A DNA stretch of 64,000 nucleotides, taken from assembly GCA_943737045.1 (NCBI GenBank), contig CALSFV010000257.1:248001-312000 (forward strand), in the 5' to 3' direction. Position 1 is the first letter of the stretch; each line of letters opens with the position of its first letter. The DNA comes from Parapristionchus giblindavisi. Taxonomy: Eukaryota > Nematoda > Chromadorea > Rhabditida > Diplogasteridae. Of the stretch, positions 45,665 to 57,490 are shown one piece after another. The notes under the pieces were generated by a model. It searched no databases. It was given only the letters and a program-made list of their open reading frames with translations, and was not told the DNA's origin. Made by a program: the position numbers and the translations under genes.

Positions 45665-46258
45665 TTTTGCATCCTCGTTTTTCGTGATTTTGCTAACTTA
45701 TCACTTTCACTACTTTTTTATTGATTAAAAATACTTGAAGATTCTACATATGTACATACTGTTTTTGTCCATGTCTTACAATACTAACTAATTAATTGTG
45801 TTGAGAAGAGTAATTTTTTTTCAAAAGATTCATTTCGTTGAGCTCTCATTATATGATTTCGTGTTTTGTTTCATTAACCCCTCCATTGGCTAAATTTTGT
45901 TTTACACTTGTTGCTAATTTATAAATATATTTGAATAATTGTGCAAGTATCTATTATCGAGCGAAGGTTAGCTTCTACCTTTTTAATATTTTCTGTTGCA
46001 ACGTTAAATAAATTAATCTAATGCTTTATGTGGAGCAGTAGTGTAGCGAAATAGGTGAATTCAATATATAAAAGAAGCAATTTCCGTGATTTTTCAATCA
46101 ATAAATTCTGTTACGAGTACGTTTTCCAACATTGCAATCTGTCCAATTGTGTCATACTTTCCTCGTGTATATTTTGTGGCTGGCTGACTTCTTTTTCTCC
46201 GGTTTTTCTTCTTTTCATTAACTTCACAGAGTATTTTTTATTTAGGTCGAGGCAGGAC
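45665..46258. other. M8 3' flank and class C upstream region
   Basis: Near copy of 14715-15312; AATAAA at 46100-46105. No exon. Confidence 0.5.
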
Positions 46259-46604
46259 ATGTCTTCGGGTGCTGTAAACGTCTAATCTTGTATTTTCAAT
46301 CAGGTCAGGCATTATTTCATTTCATTACAACAACTTCTATTGTCTTCGCAATACTTTTGTAGAGTGGGTGAATGATATAATGAATTCTCTTTTTGGTTGA
46401 TCTGATTTGATTTCGCATGATTCACTCTTTGATAATATTGAATTACAATACGTCTTTGTTTTGGGGCATATGATACGTTTTTTTAAATATTATCGATCGT
46501 CCTTATTTTCCAGTTGGAACAGTTGAAACTCGCATTGGAAGAGAAAGTGGTTAGTAAGGATTCAGACAATGATAAGGATAACAGTATGGACAAAGATGCT
46601 CAGG
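46259..46604 (+). pseudogene. H3: orphan class C head with nonsense codon
   Basis: First exon reads MSSGAVNV then TAA (46283-46285) where H1 has TAC, so translation from this start stops after eight codons. The second exon (46515-46604) is intact and identical in layout to H1 and H2. No class C body follows. The clearest dead member of the set. Confidence 0.75.
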
Positions 46605-46657
46605 TAGTCTTAATTGAATTACAGTTTCTATTTTACAAGGGATGGACCTGAAGTGGT

Positions 46658-46841
46658 GGTGATACGACACGTGTGAGAAATGAGAATGGAAACGAGAATG
46701 TAAATATTTCTCAGATCATTCCTCACATTATGCACTCTCTCATTCGGTCGTTTCTATCTCATTTCTCATATATATCTTTCTTACATAATTCATCTCTCAA
46801 TTGGAATTTCCATTCTCATTTCTCCCACTTGTCTTATCACC
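46658..46841. mobile_element. MITE family 2, copy in H3 unit
   Basis: GAAGTGGT at 46650-46657 and 46842-46849; ends GGTGATACGACACGTG and CACTTGTCTTATCACC. It shares the changed right end with the H2 copy, so these two units are the closer pair. Confidence 0.8.
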
Positions 46842-46849
46842 GAAGTGGT

Positions 46850-48206
46850 AATCTAGTCGAGATGATAATATCTTGACTTGATTCACTTCTCTATGTTGAT
46901 GGGGACTCCCTTTTCAAAATTTGCCAACCCTCCTGAGTTTATATGTCGAGAGATGAGTTCATCAAACAATCTGTGTCCCAAAAGCCTCTAAATTTCAATT
47001 TCGATTTTTTCGAAACTCAAGAGGGCTGCACAACTTTTGAAAATTGATTCGTAATCTTCATCGAAAAGTGATTCTGATCATGCTTTAACATCTCAGGACG
47101 GCATGACCACTTGAGGCCAATCCCTTGTTACGAATTCGAATATCCTAATGTGTTTTTGCCGTTTTCCAAGTGGCCTATTTAGTTGAATCTTTATGAAAAA
47201 TTATGGTTTCTCCGTGAAGAGTTAAATAAGCTCATGGTTATAACAATGATGATCGATATTTGTCCTACTGTTCCCCCTCTATTGCTCTGATATCTTTCTA
47301 CCAGTTCACTCAAAAAGTATTTCTCTTTAGTTTCTTTTTTCTCTTTACCAATGTCTGTATGATAAGTAAAATATATGCATCAGTATAGTCATAAGAGAAA
47401 CCTTTTATGCGAAAGACCTGTTTAACTATTAGTCAACGTTTGAACGATGTGCAGCGTACACCAGGGCTTTTCACGATTTGCCGTTTCTCGTCGTCGCAAT
47501 TTCACATTCTGTCCATACGAATACAGCTCTTTTTGTTCGATTGATGTACTCTTCCCATGCAATAATCATGGTAAACTACATAAGTAATAAACAATACGCT
47601 TGATTGATTGCCTAGAGTTAGACTAGAAGCGTTGATGAAAAGTACTCGTACTTATTGTCCGATCAATAATGTTCTATAAGATCTATGATTCAACTGAAAA
47701 GTTGATTTGGATTCTTATTCCAATCAATTATTGTAATTACAGGCATAGTATCGTGTTGCATGGGTGAAGATTGGGCAATAAATCACAGATATTCAATCAA
47801 TAGCGAAGAATCGATTGCAGAGAGTAAGTTTTCATAGGTAATTTAGATAGGATTAATTGTTTTGTGTATAACTATGCAAAATTATTGATTGTGAATCACA
47901 CTTTTAATATTGATGATTTTCGACACAATTTTCGACTAATTATAAATTGTCATGCATTTATAAAGAAAAGTTCATTGCTGGTTATAAACATTATAAGTTT
48001 ACTTCTAATTATGTCTTCTGATTTATTGTAAGCTACTGTTTCCCATCTGCTATGCTATGTCCATTAAGCATCTTGTTATAGTTGTTGTTCATGGATAAAT
48101 TCATCTTTTCTTATAAGTGTCGTTGTTGTCCACATCTACATTGGTTTCTATCCAATAGGATATCACATGAATTACATGGAATTTGATTAAAACATCAATA
48201 GATCAT
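46850..48206. other. Class C intron remnant and small-ORF exon 2 relic before M9
   Basis: Follows the same order as in the H1 and H2 units, with the junction at about 47463 and an exon 2 relic at about 47747-47822 that has lost its frame. No insertion in this copy, so it shows the unmodified layout of the truncated unit. Confidence 0.55.
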
Positions 48207-48238
48207 GGTTACTGTAGGATTGGTTAAGATTACATTCG
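48207..48238 (+). promoter_or_regulatory. Conserved 32-bp motif upstream of M9 start
   Basis: Identical to the M8 motif, again ending 19 bp before the ATG. Confidence 0.5.
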
Positions 48239-48257
48239 TTTGTTACGGTGATCAAAG

Positions 48258-50317
48258 ATGAGTGAAGCAAGGAGAACTACGAAAAGGAAGGTTTGTATAA
48301 CATATTTGTTTTATTCTTTCTTGTATCAATAACACTTTAAATCAGAGCAAACCATTTTCGCCATCTCGTTTTCTAATTCCACCGTCTCTTGTAATCATTC
48401 ACTCTCTATGCATATTGTCCAATTTAAAAAAGCGGATCTGCAAATATCAGAATTCACATTTTGAAATTAATCATAAATTATTTTTAAACGAAACACAGAA
48501 AACATTTGTTCGAATTCCCTTATCAATACTCCAATACATAGAGATTAAAGTAGGGATAGTATGCAATGTGAACAACTTGCCCCTTTGGGTGAACGCTGGC
48601 CTGTATAGATTCAAATCGTGTGCACGAGTAGGAAAAGTTGGAAATTATTTTCACATATACTGTCAGTGTATTTTTCAGAAGGATGATCATAATTCAGGTG
48701 ATCAGAGCGATAATGAAGAGAAAGATGCTCAGGTATTTTTAATAATGTTGTTGTTTATATTTCTACTATTACATCCCTGTTATGCGATGTTACATTTGCG
48801 GAAGGGGATCACGTCCATAGGTGGAATAGCTAGGTTATCGGCTTTCAAAATCCGGTCAGATTTTTCGATTTTTGGCTAATTTGGCTCAAAATCCGGTCAG
48901 GTTTTTCGATTTTTGTGAAATTTTGGCTCAAAATCCGGTCAGGTTTTTTCGATTTTTGTGAAATTTTGGCTCAAAATCCAGTCAGGTTTTTCGATTTTTG
49001 TGAAATTTTAGCTCAAATTCCGGTCACGCTTGGTACTTTGTAACATACTTTTCGACCTATGATCACGTCGTCTTCAAGTCTCGTGTGACGAACACCTCCA
49101 CCTCTATCCATCAGTCTGTTTATAATGGAATTTTGGCATCACGCGTAACGGAAAGACGGCGTGCTCCATTCTTGCAAATCTAACACCGCATTAATATCGA
49201 AAACGTTGTCATTCTGTAAACTATAAATTATCGATTTTTTAGATTGAACAATTGAAACTTGCCCTGGAGAAGTCGAAGGTTAGTGGTAAATATTATCAGT
49301 TTTGTTAGTGATATGATATCATTTTGTAGGAGGAAACAAAAAGTTTGATCCTTGCGGAAAAGTCTCTTCGAGTAGTTATTAATATGAAGAATGAGGATTT
49401 GAAAAAAGAAAGAAAGGAGAATGAGAAACTTAAAGAGACTCTAGTTAGTGAATTTATTTAATTACATTATTTTATTTATTAATAGTTTTGTTCGTGGTAT
49501 AATAATTTCATTTTTGTAAGGAAACAAAAAGTTTGATCCTTACGGAAAAATCTCTTCGAGCAGAAATTAATACGAAGAATGAGGATTTGGAAAAAGAAAG
49601 AAAGGAGAATGAGAAACTTAAAGAGACTCTAGTTAGTGAAATTATTTAAATACATTGTTTTATTACCGTTGAATAATCTAAATAATATACAGGACCAGCT
49701 TCAATCTGAGAATGATAAGTTGAATATAAAATTGAAAGAATTGTCACTTATTTCTAAAACGGTATGCGCAATCATTATTTCCAAGAGTACATTTTCCCCT
49801 TTTTAATAGTCTAACGAAGGTACTGTACGAATGAGCATCAATAATATTTCAAGGATGAGGGAAAACGTTCAGAATTACTCTAAACCCGTGATGATTGGTG
49901 ACATTAAATGGTGAGAATTTATATCAATTAATTCTCGATTTATTTCTATTTTTTTTCGTATTGAACTTATTGCTAATTACTTCTCAATTCATTAAATAGA
50001 TTGAGCAATTTAAAAAATATTTTCTTTGTAGGAGAATGTTCGTGCGGAAATGCAAAGTCTTCAATATTGATTGGCTGTCTGTTTATCTTGACTGCAATAG
50101 CACTGACTTAGGGTACGTTGACTTAATTTAGCCTTTTTTTCTAAATCAACCATTTTACAGTACCTTTCCGTGTACCGTACAGTGTAATTTTCGCTTGGTC
50201 ACTCTCCATATAAACAAATTCGAAAAGAATGAGAGATGTCTTAATTACACTTTCAAAAGGTCTGATTGTAAGGGATTCGTTTCATTCATTAGTTGGAAGG
50301 TATATTTATTTATGTAT

Positions 50318-50388
<71 letters not shown>

Positions 50389-50503
50389 TTCATTTTTAAT
50401 GATCTACGAATGAATTTAGGGTCTTCTTGATCAATCAAAGGGTTATATCAAAGATGATGTCATCGCCCTCGAAGGTCTCATCAATGTGTACCCGTCATCT
50501 TAA
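48258..50503 (+). CDS. M9: class A coiled-coil MATH-domain protein with duplicated coil exon
   Basis: Exons 48258-48290, 48679-48732, 49243-49278, 49330-49443, 49521-49631, 49693-49761, 49810-49910, 50032-50112, 50161-50299, 50420-50503; about 273 residues. MSEARRTTKRK, acidic KDDHNSGDQSDNEEKDAQ, one module IEQLKLALEKSK, then two near-identical coil exons (38 and 37 codons; ETKSLILAEKSLR / ETKSLILTEKSLR), then MATH (SNEGTVRMSINNIS; WLSVYLDCNSTD; PCTVQCNFRLVTLHINK; GYIKDDVIALEGLINVYPSS). The first module exon of M3, M5 and M8 is not found here. The acceptor of the second coil exon reads TTTGTAAG. The last intron is filled by an ATTT microsatellite. Confidence 0.82.
48816..49061. mobile_element. 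hAT-like MITE, family 1, third copy
   Basis: 246 bp in M9 intron 2, inside the older class A foldback. Ends CATAGGTGGAATAGCTAGG and TTTTCGACCTATG. Exact 8-bp duplication ATCACGTC at 48808-48815 and 49062-49069. Interior: four AAAATCCGGTCAG units, i.e. inverted relative to 784-986. Confidence 0.88.
50303..50393. repeat. ATTT tetranucleotide microsatellite
   Basis: About 22 uninterrupted TTTA units in the last intron of M9. Shorter TTTA runs sit at the same place in M3, M5 and M8, so this is an expansion of an existing tract. Confidence 0.95.
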
Positions 50504-51146
50504 AGACGATTTTTTTATTTTGTAACCGTTTTTTCCTGATTTTAATCACTTATCACCTTCAAAAAGACATTTGGGACAACGTAGTCAGTACTTTTAATTA
50601 TAACGTAACACCACAATAATCAACCGTTATCGTAATATCATTGAAATACTTTTATTCATTCCATTTCTGTCTTCTGACCAGCAAATACTAGGGTTTTTTT
50701 TCTGGAGCATTTATTTGCATGGTCGTGTGAAAACGAAAATTCTCGAATTAGAAACTTCGAACCGTCCAAAATTGAGGCAGACCTTCAAACTTAAAAAAAA
50801 ATTATCTCGAAATTCTTGTCATTATTCATTACCGATTTTTTAAATCAATTGATTGACAAAAAAAGTTCGATTGTCCCGATGATTACGGTATTGTGAATAA
50901 TAAATGTTTTTGAACTTATTAGATGTTCACCGTTGTTACTCGCTGTTTTGTAGTTTTTTGGTCTTTGCATGATGTTTATGTTTGTTTATTACTTATTCTT
51001 TTTTGTAATAAACAATTTTGTAATGAACATAGTGTTTTATACTTCGGTGTTTATGATGGTTTCCATGCCACTGTGATATCATATTGATTATCCATTCTGT
51101 AATTATGATTTTAATTCAAATCATGTCACTCATTCAGATCACGGTA
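50504..51146. other. M9 3' flank and BTB gene upstream region
   Basis: AATAAA at about 50900 (GTGAATAATAAATGTT). AT-rich; a segment GAGGCAGACCTTCAAACT resembles the M2 and M4 3' flanks. No exon found. Confidence 0.45.
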
Positions 51147-53638
51147 ATGGCCCCATCGTAAGTGATTTATATTGATCAATCGATTTACATGAACCAGACC
51201 ACACACTGAGAATAAGTATCAGTTCCTTCCAAAATCTAAATAATTGATGAGCGATATCATATCGTTTGCTTGTTCATTATTTTTATATTTAAGATAATTT
51301 TTAAAACCTTTAGGAGATCCAACAACTGGGCCAAGTTTGTATTTGATCCACTCGTTGATAAGGTAGATCACTTTGCTTGTCTTATATCTTTAATATTTAT
51401 ATTGTTATATTAACAGAAATCAATATCATTGGATGAAACCCAATATGAGTCCTATCGTGTGACTGTTGATAGTGGAGAAAGTGTTCTAATTCGTCTATTA
51501 CTGAAAGATCAATGGTTATTGATTTGTATACTGTATCGATATTAATTGACTACTATTCAGGCAAGCTAATACCTCTGAAGTATTGATTGATGTTGATGAT
51601 CTATCCTTCCTCTTTCATGGTCCTAAACGTGAATATGAAGAGACATGGGCGACTATTTCTGTCAATCGATTGATTGGTGAGAATAATGAAGAAGAAGAAG
51701 AGGTTAATGTGTTTTGACTATCTCTTTGGTTTGGTAATATTCAAATTTCTTTTAGGTATTATGCCAATCACTTCATTTATCTGATAATCAAGATGGAAGG
51801 CTGAGATTCGGATCATATTTAACTGTATTCCTCAAAAGTGGAAAAATAACTCAATTCTCAAGAGTAATCGATTCAAATTCTTTCCACTCTTCTTCTGATT
51901 ATTCATTGATTGTATATCTTATCGTCCATATCGTCCAAAATACTGACACGTACGTTTGTTATTTTCTGAGAGGTAAACTCATTTTATTTATAGTTGTCCC
52001 CGTTTTATCGACTATGAATTAGATGTATTTGTATTTGATCAACAAATATTGATTGATGGTGGTATCGATACAGTAACCAAGGAGGTACGGTATTTTGTGT
52101 GACCACTGTATCTGGAATATAATACACAATATATCCAGGCCCTTTCTCTTCATTCTCCGTTCTTCTTTTCTCTATTTTATGGAGATCCTCAAGTTAGAAA
52201 CGATTCTGAGATCAGAATAAAAGAAGTGGAATGGGGAGATTTAAACGATTTAATCGATGATTGTGTCTTTGGGCGCCATTACCGAAGCCACTGTTCGTTT
52301 TTCCCAATTCCATTTTGGTTATCAGTCATTTGTTTTTCAACGATTTGTATACATATACTTTTAGCATTAGAGAGACTTGCCAAAGATCTTCATTTATCTG
52401 ATCGATTTGGCTGCGACCTCAAGATACCTCTCCATATAATCAATAGAGCTGTGCTCAAATCACATGTATATGAGCATTATTTCAAGTATATTCTTGAAAT
52501 TGTAAATCACTGCCAGAAATTGGATAATCAATTATTTGTACGTTTTTGAATTATTGTCAGTTCTCCAAGCGTTATTGTAATTATTACAGGTGAAGTTTCT
52601 TGATCGATTTGTTGATCCTAAATTATTGATTTCCTTTTACGATAATAATAAGGCTGACTTTACTCCATTCACTTCTTCGCTTCACATGAATGTAAGTTTT
52701 ATTTGCTGATTTTTGTTTATTATCATTATTCACTATTTGTATTATCATTGCAATTACTGTAATAATTCTTTGGTTCAGAGAATGGTCTCGTTGTTCTCTA
52801 TCGTTAGCGCTCGCCCTAAGGTATGTATAGTATCTGTGCAGTTGATGTTCCTCATTTTGGTGTACATGAAGCATCACAGGGGGGGGGGGTCGGCACAGTC
52901 AAACAATCAAATTTGGGGATCGGGGTTCTCAAGAGTGCTGACGATGATGGACAGGCTTATTTTGCACCTAGTGTTACCGTTGAGACCAGTGACCGTATGC
53001 ATGAACGCCGGCAAACCGTTTGTCCGACAAACGTGACATCACTACCGTAGGCGGAGGCGTTTGCCGAAAATCTTCCGCCTTCGCTTTTGACGTCGCGTTT
53101 GTCGGACAAATGGTTTGCCGACGTTCATGCATACGGCCTCAGAAGACGCCTCGTTGAAATCGCGTTTTTCGCGTTGGAAAGTAGTTTCTCGTCACGAATG
53201 AAGGAAGTCTCTTTCCTTGTCCTAATTTGTGATACATATACATCTGTTAAGGTTGTATTCGTATTCGAGGAAGGAAATATAACAGTTGAATTCTTCAATG
53301 ACTTGTATCCGAATATCATCCGTGACGTCATTGAGATCATATGGAAACACAGAAACCGGTTTCGTCGTTCCAGAGTATTTCAACTTCTGAAGACTCTCAC
53401 GATTCGATTGGTTAATGCTTCGAAAATAGCAAAAGTGGAAGAGCATTCTAATTGTCCTATTTTCCACGAAAATCTTTTAATGGTTGAGGTATTTAAACCG
53501 TCTCTCGTAATCGGTGGTCGTTGTTATCATAATCCCATTTTTAAAAAACCTAATCCCATTGGTTATGTTGTATCTGGAGATGATGTGTTAAATGGTAATT
53601 CAATCGATACTCTCATCGATGTTATCGTACTTAATTAA
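51147..53638 (+). CDS. BTB/POZ-domain protein, nematode type
   Basis: Exons 51147-51157, 51314-51362, 51417-51514, 51561-51702, 51756-51949, 51994-52084, 52139-52292, 52365-52537, 52590-52691, 52779-52820, and a last exon ending at 53638 whose start is uncertain (53252 is in frame, weak AAG acceptor). The BTB core is exons 6-8: LDVFVFDQQILIDGG, then ALSLHSPFFFSLFYGD, EIRIKEVEWGDLNDLIDD, and LERLAKDLHLSDRF, matching the H.AVL...SPFF..LF, E..L.DV....F..LL and LL.LAD.F landmarks. The N-terminal about 200 residues (VDSGESVLIRLLLKDQW and on) form no family I can name; they could be a diverged MATH-like beta domain. BTB proteins typically dimerise and bind CUL3. A MITE lies before the last exon, so the C-terminal 120-odd residues are least certain. 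Confidence 0.72.
52991..53137. mobile_element. Small foldback MITE in BTB gene
   Basis: Arms of about 50 bp: GACCGTATGCATGAACGCCG at left and CGACGTTCATGCATACGGCC at right, also sharing GTTTGTCCGACAAACG. Inserted in the last intron. A preceding G-run (about 52879-52888) and non-host-like segment may belong to the same or another insert. Confidence 0.78.
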
Positions 53639-53715
53639 CCACCTTATTTATCTTTTCCTTGTTCATTTCTTGCTTTATGATTTGTGAAAATGATTTGGTT
53701 CAATACCGTGTTCAA

Positions 53716-54114
53716 TGGAGTGTCCCCTCTGTCACCTCGATGTTTACGCTGTGAATAAGGAATATCAGCTTTTCAAATTGTTTGCGTTGTTTTCCTCCAT
53801 ATTTGACTTTATTTATCACGGAAATATTTAGAATTTTAGAAATTACGTAGCCCAAGAAAATTATTGAAAATATTAATTTTTGGCAAATGCTGCGCGAAAA
53901 GTTTGTAGAACTCGCGAACAATCACAATTCTATTTCGAAGTTATTTTTCCAGCATTTATTTTCATTAGGACAATTTAGTTAAACAGCTTTTAAAAATTCC
54001 AATCTTTCTGTAATAAATTCGCTCAAATTTGGACTAAAACAACGCAAAGAATTTGAAGAGCTGATATTCATTATTCACAGCGTAAAAAATCGAGGGGACA
54101 GATGGGATCCCATG
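53716..54114. mobile_element. Foldback MITE downstream of BTB gene
   Basis: Left arm TGTCCCCTCTGTCACCTCGA then TTACGCTGTGAATAAGGAAT; right arm is the complement (ATTCATTATTCACAGCG, CGAGGGGACAGATGGG). Arms about 75-80 bp. Non-coding centre. Confidence 0.75.
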
Positions 54115-54741
54115 TCAATGGGGGATTCTGTTTTACTGTAAGCAAGAGTCCAAGAGAATTGTATTCTAATCGTTTGACTGTTGTTTATACTCATATGTCT
54201 ACATTAGTCACTGCTTAACTATCGATTAATCCATTTCTAATGTATCTTTGTATTAAATCACCATTAATTACTTAATTTACTTCAACTAACAACTGCCGAA
54301 CTTCTTTCTGTTATTGGTTCATAACTGAATAGGTTGTTATACTCTTCGTTTTTCTCTTGTCCCACTAATTTGTTAACATTTTGTTACTTTCACCTGATAA
54401 TTTTCGAGTAAATCTCTGGAATATGACACTACGATAGGCTACCGTAATCTTTGTATTTTACATGTTCCTTGAATTATTTTTATTCTTTCCATTTCTTTCA
54501 TGAATGACCAGAAAATGTTGTTATTCATTATCGTTGTTCTGTTTTTTTAAAGTTGCTACATTTACAGTAAATGATTGCAATGTAATATCCGTATAATTTG
54601 TTAAATATCATGATATCATTGTTGTTGAATAAAATAATTTTTGTTTCTACACTTTTAAGTCATACTCTATATAGATCAATAGCATTCGTGGTTGTTGTCC
54701 ATTACAGTACTTTAAAGCTGATTGAAAGATCAATAATTCTT
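54115..54741. other. Spacer before M10
   Basis: AATAAA at 54628-54633; AT-rich; nothing else recognised. Confidence 0.4.
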
Positions 54742-54773
54742 GATTACTGTAGGATAGATTAAAAGTGTATTCG
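54742..54773 (+). promoter_or_regulatory. Diverged copy of the 32-bp start-proximal motif (M10)
   Basis: TGATTACTGTAGGATAGATT then AAAAGTGTATTCG, ending 3 bp before the ATG. Surrounding DNA is otherwise unlike the class A upstream regions, which makes the match more telling. Confidence 0.45.
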
Positions 54774-54776
54774 ACG

Positions 54777-56772
54777 ATGAATAACGGGAACGACGTCATC
54801 GAAACGATCAAAAAGAATGTCAGTAATTTATCGATTTTTGTATTGTGTTATATTTTAACTACGTGACGATGCAGACATTTTCTTTAGTAAATCTCACACG
54901 ACAAAATATTAAGCCGTTACTTTTACAATGCCTGCCTACGCCTTCATATTAACCAGCTACCGTAACCATCGATCAATAATGGTTGACTACCGTGACTTGT
55001 TACAGTAATTTTATGAACATCAGCGTTGAATCCAAAACACTCCTAAATTTACGTAGGCCTGTACGTAAGGCAAATGTAGCGATATTTTACGTGAAAATAA
55101 TGACATAAAAATCGGAAGTAATGATTTCCGTGTTCTTTTCTATTGTATCAACAGAAATGCGGTGAATTATGAAGAATTTATAAATTTCATCTATATTTTC
55201 AGGATTGTATTCACGACTGTGATCAGGATGACAAAGATGAGCAGATTGAACGATTGAGAATTGAATTGATGCAGTTAAAGGTTAGTAGTGTGTACAAAGG
55301 AGTTTTGACCCAAAATGCATGAGAAATTTGAACAAATTCTCTCAAAAATATCCTATCATCTTCAGAATGATGGTCATAATAGAAGTAATCAGAGTGATAA
55401 TGAAGATAAAGATGCTCAGGTATAATAATTTCTGTATGCTTTTATTTCGTTCCTGAAATCATCAGAATGTCATTATTATGCCCTTTAGTATTGATTTTTT
55501 CCAGATTGCGGAGTTGAAACTTGCACTGGAACAGTCGAAGGTTAGTAGTGAATATTAGAATTTTGCTCAAATGATTAACTTTTATAGGCAGAGACAAATG
55601 AGCTCATACTTTCGGAAAAATCTCTTCGAGTAGTTATGAATATGAAGAATGATAGTTTGAAAGCAAAGAATATTGAACTTATAAAGACTATTTCAAAGGT
55701 CAAGTCGAGAAAGGTTAGAGAATTTATTTAATCATACTGTTTTTTAAACATTAACATTTCATCATACAGAAAAAGCTCCAGTCTGAGAAGTATCAATTGA
55801 AATTAAAATTGAAAGAATTACCTCTTCGAATGTCCAAAATGGTTTGCGAAATCTTCTCAGAAGATATATATGTATCCTTTGAACAGACTAACATCGGTAC
55901 TCTTCGAATGAGTATTCTTAATATTTCGACTCTACCTGAAGATCTTAATCGTTTCTCTAAAAGCATTATGATTTCTGGAAAAAAATGGTACGAATTGATT
56001 TATCAGTCTAATTCGCCGCTACATTTGCCTCACGTTCTACACCTTCACGTTAAGCAGCATTACATTTCGTTTACGTACACGTCCGCATTAATTTTGGAAT
56101 TTGTTTGCTACTTCTTTACAGTATTTTTATTTACCCAACAAAAAATTGAATAAAATTTACGTGCACGTCCATGAATATAGTCGGCAATATTTTCTGTTAC
56201 AACGTTACAACGTAGGTAAAAGTAACGACGCATAACTTTTTGTTTGATATCTATTGATATATGTAGCATGGTGTACTATTCCAGGAAAATGACAGCAAAG
56301 AAAAATAAAGTCGGAAATACATATTATCTAGGAGTTGGTCTCTGCTTTTACAACGACGATTCCGAGTTTGTTCACGACGTTTGCCTTTACAATTTCAATG
56401 AATGTTTGCAGCGTCATATCGAGAACTGTTATGGTCAAGGCTCGCCTCATCTCTCTCACTAATACATCGAATATTGTGGAGAGTATATTTACTTATACTT
56501 TCAAAAAAACTTCACAAAATCCGGGATTTTCTAACTTTATTTCTTGGGAGGTATATCGATTATTCATCTTGGGATCTTGGGATTATCGATTCACGATTTA
56601 AAATTTAATTCAGAATCTTCTCGATAAATCGAATGGATACGTCAAGGAGGATAAAATCATTCTTGAAATTGAACTGAAAGTGTACCAAGAACCTTCTAAT
56701 GCAGACTCAGGCTCAGAATCAAGCTCATCAGATTCCGATTCATTATCAGATTCTACTTCAGATACGAAGTAA
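54777..56772 (+). CDS. M10: coiled-coil MATH-domain protein with Ser/Asp-rich tail
   Basis: Exons 54777-54818, 55203-55280, 55366-55419, 55505-55540, 55588-55713, 55770-55841, 55887-55987, 56285-56365, 56412-56550, 56614-56772; about 295 residues. N-terminus MNNGNDVIETIKKN, then a DCIHDCDQDDKDEQ segment and heptads IERLRIELMQLK, acidic exon, module IAELKLALEQSK, a long K-rich coil, then MATH (TNIGTLRMSILNIS; YYLGVGLCFYNDDS; ISRTVMVKARLISLTNTS; GYVKEDKIILEIELKVYQE). The C-terminus adds about 25 residues of alternating Ser and Asp/Glu (SGSESSSSDSDSLSDSTSD), a likely CK2-type phospho-acceptor tail. The donor after 56365 (CCGA|GTTTGT) is placed by the fixed 81-nt exon length of the family. Confidence 0.8.
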
Positions 56773-57439
56773 ATCTTGTATTTCGTTTTCATATTTCATT
56801 CTTTTTCTTATTCATCATTGTATCAGAAGGTGCTGTGTATACTGTATATACAGTATACGTTATTCATTGCGTTGACACAATCTTTTTATTTCCTTTTTTT
56901 TCTTTTTATCTCTTCAATACTAATATTGGACATCTTGCATCGATGCTCTTTAACGGAATGAAATGATTTGCTCATTTATACCGTATCATTTTTCTTCTCA
57001 GTCATTATCGAGCATTTTTTAATCACTAATATTTTCTCTAGATCTATCTTAATTACTTAGTATTCTCTACTATTATATTACTTTGTTCATTCTTCTGAAA
57101 AAATTTACCAAATTTGCCTTTGCCGAAGCTCATTGTTTATTTATATTGTTACATTTTATATTCATTTTGTTATATCACTCAATCAACAAATCTTTATCAT
57201 ATTAGCACTTTGATGTGCTGGGATAGGAATACAAAGTTTTTGACCATTGTTTGGTCTTTTGTTCGTTTTCTTGCTCATTATATTTATTTAATTTGTTGAT
57301 GTCTTGTTATCGTTGTTGAAGATAGATAAAACTATTTTTTGGAATAACTTTCTTGTTGCCATTATCGTTTAGATTGGTTCATATCCATTGTGATACTACA
57401 TGAATTATTTGGAATTTGATTAACGAATCAAAGAATCGT
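56773..57439. other. M10 to M11 spacer with palindrome
   Basis: Contains a perfect 22-bp palindrome at 56837-56858 (half site GTATACTGTAT), repeated at the same distance after M11 and M12. The rest is T-rich and similar to 59971-60648. Confidence 0.55.
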
Positions 57440-57471
57440 GGTTACTGTAGGATTGGTTAAGATTACATTCG
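57440..57471 (+). promoter_or_regulatory. Conserved 32-bp motif upstream of M11 start
   Basis: GGTTACTGTAGGATTGGTTA then AGATTACATTCG, 19 bp before the ATG. Confidence 0.5.
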
Positions 57472-57490
57472 ATTGTTGTGTTGGTTAAAG

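Noticed and set aside
50195..50413. ORF running through the ATTT repeat
   Set aside because: It is a MATH exon reading on into a microsatellite intron; the donor at 50300 ends the exon.
53087..53251. Upstream part of the 183-codon ORF as the start of a separate gene
   Set aside because: Its first codons lie inside a foldback MITE; the downstream part is better read as the last exon of the BTB gene.
55797..56153. 118-codon single-exon ORF
   Set aside because: It runs through two introns of M10; the exon borders shared with paralogs explain it better.
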